Below, one piece after another: positions 37,164-48,600 of a stretch of 64,000 nt of DNA. The stretch is taken from the NCBI GenBank assembly GCA_018398585.1, contig JAGTTD010000011.1, forward strand, positions 5,021,001-5,085,000, in the 5' to 3' direction. Numbering within the stretch: the first letter of the stretch is position 1; every line of letters starts with the position of its first letter. The DNA comes from Simmondsia chinensis (lineage: Eukaryota > Streptophyta > Magnoliopsida > Caryophyllales > Simmondsiaceae). Position numbers and translations under genes: made by a program. The notes beneath the pieces were generated by a model. It was not told the DNA's origin, did no database searches, and saw nothing but the letters and a program-made list of their open reading frames with translations.

Positions 37164-37700
37164 TGCTGAAGGACTAAGTCTTGAGACAATTCACCATCCT
37201 TGAAAAACCCCATGCTTATAAGTTGTTCAATCTGATCAATCATCTTGATATCATGGGTTCTTACTAAGGTACCCACAATCGCTTTCACCCCAGATAAAGT
37301 GTTAGATATCTAATATCTAACTGAGTGACTTTGTGCTCCAAACCATTCTTGTAAGTTAAAAATAATGTCCTTAGGGGTCATCTTTTTGTGTTGCCTTCAC
37401 ATTTTAGGAATCATTATCTTTTTGTGTTGCCTTCACATTTCAGGAATCATTCATCCAAGTATAGCACATTACGCTTGCGAGCTATGATCCTAGTACTTTT
37501 GATAAGCATCAAATTCAGGTCCCCATGTTTCTTGTGGGAACTTAGGAGGTTACTTGCTTATCACATAGAGAAACTCTTCTTGCACGAGTACAATTCTCAA
37601 GTTATGGTACCAATAATCATAGCTGGCACCATTGAGTTTACAAAGTGAGAGACTAACCATTGTAATGTATATTAATAAACCTAGAAAGGAACAATAAATA
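37164..37700 (-). pseudogene. copia gag N-terminal half
   Basis: The minus strand reads a gag start (SLCKLNGASYDYWYHNLRIV, about 37670-37610), then FPQETWGPEFDAYQKY and LSGVKAIVGTLV, then MIDQIEQLISMGFFKDGELS up to the hAT insertion. Frame resumes beyond it with SFTHFVMYFHMNKMDV (about 36250-36190). Stops are scattered. A 36-bp tandem duplication (37380-37415 and 37416-37451) interrupts it. Confidence 0.75.
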
Positions 37701-40070
37701 TAATAAGATATTTAATGAAAATCATAAAGATATGGACTTTGATCTATATAATATGTTCCTGCTATTTTATCTAACCACACAATTCTAGCCATGGAATCCT
37801 TTATTAGGGATTCCTAGTGTAGTTAGGATCTAATTTAAACATACACGAGCTCCTAGTTAGAAGCACGACCCATATGTATCAAAGAGGTAGACCACTTGTT
37901 AATGGCATCCCCATGCAACTCCCAACTCATTTGGCCTCTATAATGCCGTAAGAACCTGGTTGACATGTCGTTTCTTATGACTTATTGCTAAGTAATAATC
38001 ACTGTATAAAAGAGACTGAATGTATCTTTCCTTTTGATTAGAATAACAAGGTAAACCCAGAACGAAAAACTATTTTTTTATTTCATAGAGGTTTTGGACA
38101 GCGAGGGCACTTGTGCCTTATCTAGATGCAACTACCATGTGCTAACCTCCGCAACCTAGCAATGGGCCACCTTGGCCTAGCGTGACTGCTGGTGGTTGTC
38201 TGCGGTCAGAAAATGCTTCCGAAAAATTTCAACCTCACCCATCAATAAAACAAAATAATTTTGATAACTATATAAATTCCAACAAGATACAACAATAGAA
38301 AATCATCATATTCAAAATATGATCACAACAACTTGCGTAAAACTTTTTTCAAAAACGACATAACATATGTAGGTAACATTTACTATATAATTTTTTTTTC
38401 TCTTTGACAGGTCAACTCACATCTAACAACTTATATGTAAAGTAGATCGACCTGGTGTTTCAAGCATTAGAACCTAGTTTCGAAAGTACAAAACTTCTAC
38501 ATGCGAATGCACTAATGCGGTGACAAATCCATGTCACACTTTAAATCTTGGCAATGAGAGTAAGAAATGAAAACTCACAAATCAAGGCTCGAGATGGCGG
38601 AAAGGTTGCTCTTCTTCACAAGGGGGGCAATCGTCCTCTCTCCCTCTTTAGGTTTTTCTCTCTTTTTCCCTTTTTTAAAACTCTTCGTCATCGTGCATAA
38701 TTATGAGCATAATAACTATTAGAACAATTTGTAGAAAACATAATTTTTGTTAGAGAAATAATAGAACAAGTATCAATATCAGTCATCGTCTTCAAGGCAT
38801 GTATTGAACCGTTTTTCTTAAGACTTATTTCTTGGATACCAAAATAGACTAAAGGATACAATGAAACCTACCAATAAAGTAAGAGTAAGAGCGTAGATAG
38901 AGAAAGATGACCGAGACATTTTATGAGAGAAAGAGAGAATGATTTCAACTTTGCAAATGCCAAGGGGCTTTATATAGTCAACAATGCATCTCTTGTGAAG
39001 AAACACGTCCATAAATACATTAAACATATGTTATTAATCAAAACCACATGTTTAAACACCAAGAACACATGTTGAAATACCAAGAGACACATCCTTCCCA
39101 AATAAATAATTAATTTCTAGAAAACCAGAAATTGGCGCCCCAAAAATAACGGCCTTAACTCTTCTTCATGTCGACACCAAGGCCTATATATCGACACACA
39201 AACCCAAAACTTGGGTTCTGTAAATATGTGTCCCTACACATAGAATTTGTGTGTCAACACACAACCCCCCCAAAAGTGTTTTAGCATATTTAAGCCAAAA
39301 TATATAATAAAAATACTTTATTTTAGAAATACACTAACAATAACTATCTATATAGGGAGAAAGGTGCCTACTCTTCCAAAAACCCTAGGGGTCGGTCAAA
39401 GAGGTAAGAAAAGGAGTTGGATAGCTTTACCATATGTCACTAATCTCATTGGTAATTTATATCTTACTTTAATTTCCTTAAACCCATTATTTCTTAACCT
39501 ATTTAAGAAATAAACAATATTGTTTCAACTCCTTAAATAATATTATTCACATAATAACCTTTCTTAGATATGAATAACAATTAATAGAATAATGAACATA
39601 AGTGTTAATATTCCAAAATCATCCTTGTGGCTTCATAAACCATACTCATATTTCAGTTTCCTCTAGAAGAATTTAAACATAATATGGTGCTAGCAATAGT
39701 AACTTAAATTCACCCCACGCAAAGTTAGGATTATCAATCCTTTTATTTGAAGTATAATCTCAATTCTAACTTAAATAACAACTCCATTGAATTATATCAG
39801 TCTCGTTGTATGTGCAAACTCGTAGGTTCAGTATTAATCCAAGAGTGGATATACAACTAGAACATCTCTAATCGAAGGCACCCGATTAAACTCATTTCAA
39901 CCAGTTGCTCAAATGACATTACAAGTCAGAGCATCCTTTAATAGAGTATCCTAATGACTAGATGACATGAATGAGCTAGTGCCATTGTAGAACCTTTTGG
40001 ATAACAAGCAAACCCTATAGCTCACTACTGCGCCAACCTTGTTGATGTTGGGTTCCTCAATACGCTCAGA
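37701..40070. other. Non-coding interval with possible LTR remnants
   Basis: No gene is recognised. A minus-strand TATA-like box near 38971-38980 sits in a sequence that looks like an LTR, but no pair is visible. Palindromes of the tgtcgacac and tgtgtcaacacac type cluster at about 39170-39265, similar to motifs at 49760-50150 and 51560-51800. The short ORFs at 38818-39027 and 39247-39513 have no family resemblance. Confidence 0.4.
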
Positions 40071-40074
40071 AGAA

Positions 40075-40220
40075 ACAGGTTCAAGGTGACATTCGTGTTT
40101 AGTATGTTCTAATCAAGGAGCAGCTAGCTGGAATCTTCACAAAAGGTCTCTCACCTTCTCGGTTTACTTATCTTCGAGATAAATATTTTTGCTTTCCTCT
40201 AGTATGGAATGAGGGGGATA
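40075..40220 (+). pseudogene. copia RNase H C-terminal fragment
   Basis: The plus strand reads IKEQLAGIFTKGLSPSRFTY, then LRDKYF, the standard C-terminal end of copia RNase H (normally EQLADIFTKGL). It is followed by gaatgagggggat, a good polypurine tract. The rest of the element is absent or unrecognised. The RTE insertion lies about 130 bp further on. Confidence 0.7.
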
Positions 40221-40351
40221 CATTATCATATACAAGCTCCTCTAGGATAGTCCTACTTGTCTTTGGACTCGCTCTTTCGCATGATGTTACATCCTCCATG
40301 TATTCTGTTGTAATCTATATATATAGCATACTGGCCAACTCTGATATTTAG

Positions 40352-41334
40352 GTTCAACAACAATAATCCCAGTGCCTCAAGGCCTCCCGCATAAAGGCGT
40401 CGAGGAGGAGGGGGGTAGATGTACGCAGCCTTCCTCTTTCGGCGTAGAACCTGAAGGGAGGCTGTTTCCGAGAACCGCCAATCTAAGAGACATATCGTCA
40501 TTACATCATGGCAACCTGTGAGCACTAGGACAGCAATGCATAAGAGCAGGACATAACATAAAGTAAGTAATACAAAGCATAATGCTCTAAAGGAGGACTT
40601 CAAGGCAATACCATGCACCATAAGGCAAAGCAAAATAAGCAAGTAAAAAAATAGCAGGCGGATAGGCAAATAAGTGCACCCTAATAGGTCCTACACGCTT
40701 AGGAACACTAGTGTAGCAAAATAAGCAACAGTATTGAGGCCGCGGCATCTGCTACCCCTATGCTAGTTATCCGTGGAGCTCAATCTAAGACCATCTCCTC
40801 CCGTAGGTTTAGGTGGGTGAGGTCTTGACGTATCGACTGCAATCATTCCTTCTTTAGCCTGCTTCTTCCTCTCTTGTATAGTGTAGTATGGGGCAGATCG
40901 CATCTCCTGACTGGAGCATTGGTTGGACTCCTTCTAACATGCCCAAACCACTTCAGACATTGCTTTTTTATTGTATCCTCTATCAAGGCCACACCCCACT
41001 TTGTTGCTTATCATATCCTAGACGACCGCCTCTAGGAGCAGTAGTCAATTGACATATGCCCAAATTGTGGATACACAAACAGGCATAGAAGTAAGGTTAT
41101 GGCACTAGATGGAGCCTACGAGTGCACGAATGCTCCTATCCTGCTATATCAGATACACCTATCCTAGTCCTCCACAGAGTTTTGTCTAGAGCCATCTCTT
41201 TATTTAGGTTGAGATAGGTGAGATCCTGTTGAATTGTCTCCATCCAATTCTTCTTTAGCTGTTCTCTCCCTCTCTTTCGATATGTTATGTGGAGTTGCTC
41301 ACATCTCCTGATAAGGGCATTGGTGGGTCTCCAT
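40352..41334 (-). mobile_element. 5'-truncated RTE-clade LINE insertion
   Basis: A perfect 17-bp target duplication, ccaactctgatatttag, brackets the insertion (40335-40351 and 41335-41351). On the minus strand, the end of an RTE-type reverse transcriptase reads KQCLKWFGHVRRSPTNAPVR and RQDLTHLNLREEMVLD (about 41020-40745). A second, partial copy of the same region, with KKNWMETIQQDLTYLNL, lies upstream (about 41334-41165). After the coding part comes a 3' tail containing aaggctgcgtacatctaccc and ending in (TTG)n at 40352-40365. Stops show it is dead. Confidence 0.85.
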
Positions 41335-41351
41335 CCAACTCTGATATTTAG

Positions 41352-42021
41352 ATTGCCTATTCTATATTTCTATTTTTTATCTTAACGGCGACTTTTTTTT
41401 TTTTTTTTAAGTCATCTATTGACAAAAATTGTGAGCTCCAAATGTTAAAGACCTAAAGGGGTAGTAAAATATGCAAAATCAATGGGCCCATAACATTGTC
41501 CTCTTATTTGCCAAGCGATCAGAAAATTGTGTTGCATAGTTAGCAAATTTGCATATTATATGCGAATAATACGCATATACATATTAATATCATATAATAC
41601 TCACGTTTATATAATTTTCTCAAAAATATAGAAAAATTCATGCATTTTAAATATAAATGTATTATAAACATTTTATGAAAAATACTCATGTTTGTTTTTT
41701 GAAAAATTTGTTGACACTTAAAAAAATGAAATTCAAATTTTGAAATAAAAAATAAAGTCCAACCCATTGCTTCTCTTACTCAGCCATTTCAAAGTAAGAT
41801 TTCAAAATATATAATGAAGTATCTTAAAGTTTCAAAATTTTATCACTGAGGTACCTTAAAGTTTTAAAGTTTTATCAATGAGCTACCTTCTTCTAAAATT
41901 TGATAGATTTTCACGGGAAAATGCTCCAAGTTGAATATGATTCAAAAATATATAAGCATATTCATTAGAGGTTGATGATCTTTTGCCAAAAGATGTTGAT
42001 AGTACATATAACCTGCACAAT
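41352..42021. other. Non-coding AT-rich interval
   Basis: No gene is recognised. It contains a T-run at 41394-41409. A phrase aagttt, then atcaatgagctacctt repeats imperfectly near 41825-41890. Confidence 0.45.
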
Positions 42022-42028
42022 ATATAGG

Positions 42029-44587
42029 TTTTTTTTTTTTTTTTTTTGATAATTAGCAAAAAAACCGTGATACAAAAACCGGCGTCCCACAAAGGCGGAC
42101 CACACATTATTGGGTAGAGGGAAAAAAAATGGAAAAAAAAAAATTAAAATATCAAGATCTACCTACGGCCACATCCCAGGATTAGCAACACCCGCTAGAA
42201 TAACAAGTACAAACAGGCACCAAGCAAAACGCCACCCCTAAAGACCTCATCGCCAAAGATGTCTGCCAAATATGCCTACAGAAAGATAGCACTACTCCAC
42301 CCTAAACAACCAGTCAACTCACGGTACCGGAACACGAGCCTACCCAACCGGTACCAAGATTAATATGCTATTAGAGCAAGACTTACATACGGTTCCTCCT
42401 TTTTCTTTCGTAGGGGATTGCCATGTGCACCGACATCAATATCACAAAATGTGTTGGTCATGGAACTTTCTGGGCCGTTGTAACTTAAACCTAGTCTTTT
42501 GCCCATCTACCAACATTCTTTAGCTCGTCGAGTTTGTTTTGTTAGGGCACAATCCTTCCCACATTTCCCTTTCCTTTTTGCTAGGTAGACGAACTTGTTC
42601 AGTTTTAGAAACGATGCAAAATGATGATGGCCTCCTTCTTTCTATCGCCAATCAGACTTAGACCCTACCTTCAACACTTTGGATGCTTCCTTATTGGCGG
42701 CCTCCTTTGAGCTTCTAACCAACGCCAATGAGATCGAATCCTCCTTGCCTTTCTTCGATAGAACTCTATTGCACGTGGTTGCCTTCGGGTTGGCCATTTG
42801 ATTCTCAGAAGAAGGAACCTCCATTTCCTCATGGACTTCAACTTCAAAGAGATTCACAAACCTTGGTGGAAAAGTGTCGTTAGTGTCATCTAACTGGGCC
42901 AACTAACCCTCTAACCTCCTCTGTTGAGCATTCCCCTTCGGACTGTGGAATACTTGAAGTCGTTAGCGCATCAACTTCCTGATCTTTGACTTTGAAGAGA
43001 TTTATAAACCCCGGGGGCAAACGTCTCACTTGAGCTCTCTGACATTTCAAGAACGTTATTCCTTGCATCCTCAGCTTTGCCAAGCTCCGCATCTTGGGTT
43101 CCTTCACCGCTTCAACTTCTCCGGCGGCACCCGACACTAATTCTTCATGCGATACCACCACCGAAGAGTTATTGTCGACCCTATCGTCTTTGGTGATCTC
43201 CAAAGCCAAATCTTCTCTACTTTCCTCTAAGGACATCTGGTATTCATTCTATGTTGCTGAAATCTTCAATTCTAAGAATTTTTCATAAGCCACCTGACCA
43301 ACCTCAAAAGCATGGATGATGTGCTGCGAGCTTCCTATGGTTTAGACAACAATGTCTTTTATCGGCTCCAATTAGTCTGTTCCAATCAGTACCGTTCAAC
43401 TTTAAAATTCGAAAATCGGCTGCACACAAAGTCCAATGCAACAATTCTGTCCTACTCTTCTGCTATCCTCCTGAAGTTCTCTAACGACCAAGCCTCTAAA
43501 AGTACCCCATAGCATGCGATCCATGTCAACCTCTTTAAGTTCCTATCAAATTCTATTCATTTTCTTATGTTATAGATGCCATATTCAGACCACCGGACTG
43601 GTTTTTCTAGAAACAAGACTCTTTCTTTCTCCTTTTGGAAGACAACCACAAACTTCCTTCCTCCAAGGCTTAGCACTTCACATTGCATTGCACCTTCCAT
43701 TAGTAAAATCTCCTTTGCCCACTCTTGACTTAGCTCCTCCTCAACCTCGATTATGATACTTCAGCGCAATTTTTCCACATTCCTCTCTTCTTGCTTCCCT
43801 ACAATGATCCTCCTCTCCATCCCAGCCACTGGTAGTCCGTTCATCCCTTCGTCCCTAGTGTTACCCTGAGAAGGCACACCACTAACAATGTCAGCAAAGG
43901 TTCTCTCGTTGCGCCATGTAGGATTCAGTAGTGTCTTCTTAGTATTTGGAGTCTTGCTCACTTCTTGATTCCTTTTCTGACCTCTGGAGAATTTAGCTCC
44001 ATTTACTATAATCCCCCTATCCCCAAAACATACCCATTCGCCTTCTCAATAGCAGCCTCTGCCTCGTTTAGGTGTCGAAACCTAATGAACCCAAACCTCA
44101 CACTCTTCTTTTGCCTCACTTTTCTTGGAACAAAAGCGTTCATGACATCCCCATGATTCGAAAAAATTCTTTTTATCCACTTATTATACATATGTATAGT
44201 GTACCCCTAAACTCCGGCACTCGATTCTCCGACCTCTTTTCTACCACTCATCTCAGACTTCGTACCTCCAACCTTTAAGGAAAACGCCATACCAAGTTAC
44301 TAACCTTGCAACATTTGAAACACTGGAGATATGACCACCATGCACCACTTGGAAGCTTGAAACTATATTACCGCTGCTAAGCCTACCGCTGGAGTCTACG
44401 ACCACCAAAGCACGGCGGCAAAGCCGATCCACGCACCACCAGATCAGGGGGTCTGGAGTATGCACCATTGGAGCACTGCCGGAGAACCCGAAACCATAAC
44501 CGACCCTTGAACCACTGGAGACACGGCCACTGAACTACCACTGTAGGGACCCCCATCGGCACAGCAACCCATGCAATGAAATTCTAG
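42029..44587 (-). mobile_element. L1-like LINE insertion carrying only ORF1
   Basis: The element reads on the minus strand from about 44587 and ends in a poly-A tail, seen as the T-run at 42029-42047. An 8-bp direct repeat, atataggt, lies at 42022-42029 and 44588-44595 and is a plausible target duplication. A G/C-rich 5' leader (44587-44200) precedes an ORF1 with an RNA-recognition motif. No endonuclease or reverse transcriptase sequence lies between ORF1 and the tail. The 3' end shares gctaattatcaaaa with the pieces at 2200 and 3660. Confidence 0.72.
42642..44191 (-). pseudogene. LINE ORF1 protein with RRM domain (broken)
   Basis: The N-terminal block (44191-44006) reads IKRIFSNHGDVMNAFVPRK and KSVRFGFIRF, a good RRM with RNP1-like motif; plant L1-type LINE ORF1 proteins commonly start this way. 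The frame can be followed through IVNGAKFSR to 43961-43761 (NPTWRNERTFADIVSGVPSQ), then to acidic blocks at 43236-42886 and 42902-42642, both of which contain PPRFVNLFEV or PPGFINLFKV-type phrases. Those two phrases suggest an internal repeat. Stops and shifts separate the blocks. ORF1 proteins bind RNA and assist retrotransposition. Confidence 0.68.
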
Positions 44588-44595
44588 ATATAGGT

Positions 44596-45207
44596 AGTTT
44601 ACATTAAGATTCACTTAACTTTTTATCACAATTCATTGAATTTTTGTTAAAAATATTTGTGTGATTATTTGTATTATTGTATTCATGTACTACATTTGCA
44701 TTTTCTTTATAAAATAGGTCAAATTCATACAAAAATTCATCAAATTACGACATACAGTACAAATGTGATAAAATATTGAAACCTTCTTATCATGTATATT
44801 GAAATATTAAGGTACCTATGTGATAAGTAGTCTAATATCAGGGTACATATGTAATAGTTTCCTATTATTTTAGCTTGTACATACTTTAATTTCGCAAAAT
44901 TGATCCGAATTTTTGAGTCGTACATTTGAACATGTAACCATTTTAAACACGAATACATCTGTATAGCATATACGTTTTCTAAGAGTCAATGCATTTTTCA
45001 TGGGAGTTTTGACCGAACTTTTAGTGTGCCAAGCCAAATAATACATGTACATATTAAACTATGTTTTATTCATGAACCGTATTTAACTATGTTGCGTTGG
45101 ACCAGATTACATCATGAGAATATTAGCAAAAATATTTGAAACATGACAACAAATCAGAAAAAAATTCAAGGAAAACTTCCACGAAACAGACTATTATCAT
45201 TCATCGG
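44596..45207. other. Non-coding interval
   Basis: No gene or repeat is recognised. The short minus-strand ORFs at 44740-45052 have no resemblance to a known family. Confidence 0.45.
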
Positions 45208-45521
45208 GTAATTTACGCAAAAGGTCTCTATAATTTATGTATTGTCCCAGTTTAGTCCCTTTATTATTTACTTTGTGTCAAAGTAAGCCTAGGGTTAAAC
45301 TTAACATGAAGATTGTGACGAAATTTTAAAAGCTCAGGTCATGGATGAGTTTAAGTTAGACCAACGGGCGAGTTGTCTTTACTTCATTTGAATCTAACAT
45401 ATGACCAAACTATTAAAAGTTACAGTATTGACATAACTTTAATTTCAACCGTAGGACTAACTTGATACAAAGACTAAATTGACACAATGAGCAAAGTATA
45501 TGGACGTTTCGCATGAATTAC
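45208..45521. mobile_element. MITE 314 bp, just downstream of the host gene
   Basis: The left end, gtaatttacgcaaaaggtc, is an imperfect inverted copy of the right end, gacgtttcgcatgaattac. The similarity continues inwards through tttagtcc and ggactaa-like words for roughly 50 bp. It is too short to code. The insertion boundaries and target duplication are not clear. It lies 93 bp past the host gene's stop codon, so it may fall in the 3' UTR or terminator region. Confidence 0.6.
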
Positions 45522-45613
45522 ACTTATTTAAAACGTACACAAAAATCATTTCTGGTTAGTTTCTATTTTACAACATAACATATCCTTCACCAAGATATGC
45601 AGTAAATTATACA

Positions 45614-48600
45614 TCACTCGCCATCATTTACCTCTTCATGTACTGCACCATTCCCTTTGACACTAGAAGCAAGCTCGGCTTCAAATGACTGTGTAGGCAA
45701 CCTTTCGTAAGCTCTAACTCGAAATGGAAGTATCCGATGTCGACCACGAGCAAGAACGCTGCTAAGCGTCTTGTAATTCCACTTCTGCTGTGTATAAACA
45801 ATAGCCGCAAGGAGAAGAGCCAGCACCGATAAAGCAATATCGCCAAACTTAGAGTAAAAATCCATTTTCGGGTTCACAAACTCGTATTCTTCAGAGAAAT
45901 ATGGGTTCAAGATTGGATCTTTTATGTAATCGTAAACATGGGGAAGAACTCTGACAATCGTGATCCCAATGTAATACAGATTTCGTAGAGGCTTAGAATC
46001 GATCTGCCATATAATATTGCCAAGTACCTGAGAAAGAAGAAAAAGATCTAGAACAAGACCGATATATGCTTCCATTAGAGTTACCCACATCCTTGACGTA
46101 TATGAATTCCCCCACGAATCTACATACTTTTCTCCTCGGATTGGTATCTGGGTAGTGTTCAAATAATGGAAAATCAAAACGGATATATAGCCAACAACAT
46201 GTAATGTCAGAGTAATGAAAAGCACGAGCTTATCACTAGGCATGCGAAGTGGGTCAAGAGAGGTTTGTGTGAGTAATCTGGTCCGCGATTTCCACACGTT
46301 CTGGAAAAGCCTTAGAGTTAAAATCACACAAACAAGCAGAAGAAGCTTGACCGTATATTCCATTACATGGATCCATTGGTTTTGTTCGAGATTATATGAT
46401 GGAGTACTAATAGATTCAGAATTGTTTCTCTTGAAAAATGCCTCTGTGCCTGTAACGAGTGGGAGAGAATAGCCGATAACTTGAATCCCGAGCATGACAA
46501 GAGACATGTAAGAAACCGAGTCCTTGATATTCCTGATGTATAGCACCTGGCTCAAAATGCAAGCAATAGAAACTGAGAGTGTTAAGATCCGAAGGATCCC
46601 TTCAACGCCTCTGCGTGAAATAATGTCTTCCCTCTGACTTCTGTACAAAATCGGGAGCGTTTTTAGCTTGATGGGTTGGAAATAGAGAGGGTCATCTTCC
46701 GTCCGTTGGCTAGATATGGAAATCTTAGCCGTTGGATTCACCAGCCACCGAGCAGTGGTGGGTGGATAAGAAACAACCACTTCAATGTAGCAATCTAAAC
46801 CAGCTTCAAGGTCCATACTTTCGTGTAAGATCTTCCATGACCCACGAACATCCCTGCAACCAATCATATACATCTTTCCAACATGTGGGTCGTAAAGGCC
46901 CTCCAAGAAGAGCATCGAGAAGTTTCTTTTAGCGTTTCCCTCGAGTATGAGCTGAGCCGAAACATTCAAAAGCAGCTGTTTCTCGGTGTATTCAGTCTTT
47001 GTACGATAAGGAGATTCATTGTAAACTGTGGCATTGACATGTTCAAACCACTCACGCCCAAACATGGGACCCAATGAAAGAACCTCCAACTGGACATCAG
47101 TTCTTAAAGGCCAAGAACTAGGTATTGGATCAGGAACAGCAGAGACATGAATGGCAAGATCTTCTGCGAGAAGGAGAAGACTAACATTATAATACTCCGA
47201 TTCCTGCAGTTTTGGAAACGTCAGCAATGATTCCCTAATAACAGTTCTGAAACTAAACGGTTCATCTTTTTCCAGGATGGCTCCGGCATGATCGATTTTC
47301 GAGTAATTGTAGTATGGATGGGCAAATTTGTATCGATCCCAAAGATCATGCGTACTCAATAATGGCATTTCCAATGATAAAGGGAAGTACGAAGGGTTTT
47401 CAGAACTAATGCTCGATACGCTACCGAACAGTATGCTTCGTTGCCTAATAGAGAACGATAGAGGAGTGTAGAAACAAATTCGAGAGTCACATCCCTTTCC
47501 CTCAGTATCAACAATTCCAACGCAACCAATCATACAGAGCTGCCCCCTAGACGACTTCCATAATCCCTCAGCAGAAAGCGTTGTGTTGCCTAATCCACTC
47601 CTCCGACTTTCAATAAATTGAACCTCACGAGAGGACGCAGTTCTAAGTACAAAAGAAACCTTAGCCAAAGTAGAGTTCTCTACTTTAGTAGCTTCACATC
47701 GGACATGTTGCAAAAGAATCCTCACATCTTTAAATCCCCCATTTGTAGCTCTGATCTGATCATCTGATGCAAATGGGCCCAACTTACTGCAAAATTTATT
47801 TGTTCCTTTGCATCTCCAATTTGACACAACACTAAAAGCTTGACCAACTTTGATTTTCTGAAGCATCGTACAAAAATCATGACCTTTGTAGATTTCAATG
47901 CCACCATTCACCAAGTTATCAGCGTATGGATATGGGTCACATGCTTTTGACACAATCTTTTCAGAGCTAAACTGATAAGCAGAAGAACTCAACTGAGATG
48001 TGATATGAACAATATCGAAGTACTTGGGGTTCGTTTTAGGGTTTAAACTTCTCATTTCCCCTAGAACTGCCCTTCGTGTAAGGGTTGTTACCTTTGGATA
48101 ACGAAGAACAAGCAGAATTTGATCATCCTGCAACAACGGCACCTGGTAAAGGTCAGAACCTTGCTCCTTTGTCCACTCCCATGGCTTTGCAAGATCAGGG
48201 TTTCGAGAAGGCAACATCGTGTTTCCCAACAAGCAAAGAACTCTCTCTCCACCATTCTTTCTAGACTCGGTATAAATTCCTTGGAAATGAATCAAGAGCT
48301 GCGAATGGCCCTCCCACATCTGGAAAAGAGGGCCCCATTTATCTGGTCTCACAACCAATGGCGGATCTAGAGTCACCGCCATATGCAGAAACGCATTGAC
48401 ACCCAATGTCCTCTTGGATCGTCGCAACATCTTAACATCAGTTACACCAAACGTCGCAAACTTGTATGGGGACATAGAAGAATTCAAAGCATATCCTGTA
48501 TAATCAAACGACCTCGAAGGCAATTTATTGTCAAATGGCATCAATGGCGCACTACTTTTCTGTTGCTGCCAATCCCCATTAACAAAAGAGAGCTCTTTCT

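Larger units (their letters stand above)
34300..37700 (-). mobile_element. Partial Ty1/copia element (minus strand) with hAT insertion
   Basis: From right to left the minus strand reads gag, protease, integrase, the Glu-rich linker and the very start of RT. The rest of RT and RNase H is missing. Gag is interrupted by the hAT-like element at 36253-37155. No LTR pair was found. A minus-strand TATA-like box (ctatataaag, near 38971-38980) might belong to a diverged 5' LTR further right. Confidence 0.7.

Noticed and set aside
40253..40669. A 138-codon minus-strand ORF
   Set aside because: Its C-terminal half is the RTE tail and (TTG)n region, which is non-coding. There is no family resemblance.
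43094..43756. Plus-strand ORFs of 64-80 codons
   Set aside because: They are opposite-strand shadows of the LINE ORF1 remnant.
45628..45846. A 72-codon minus-strand ORF in another frame of the DUF2921 gene
   Set aside because: It overlaps the coding C-terminus out of frame and has no independent signal.
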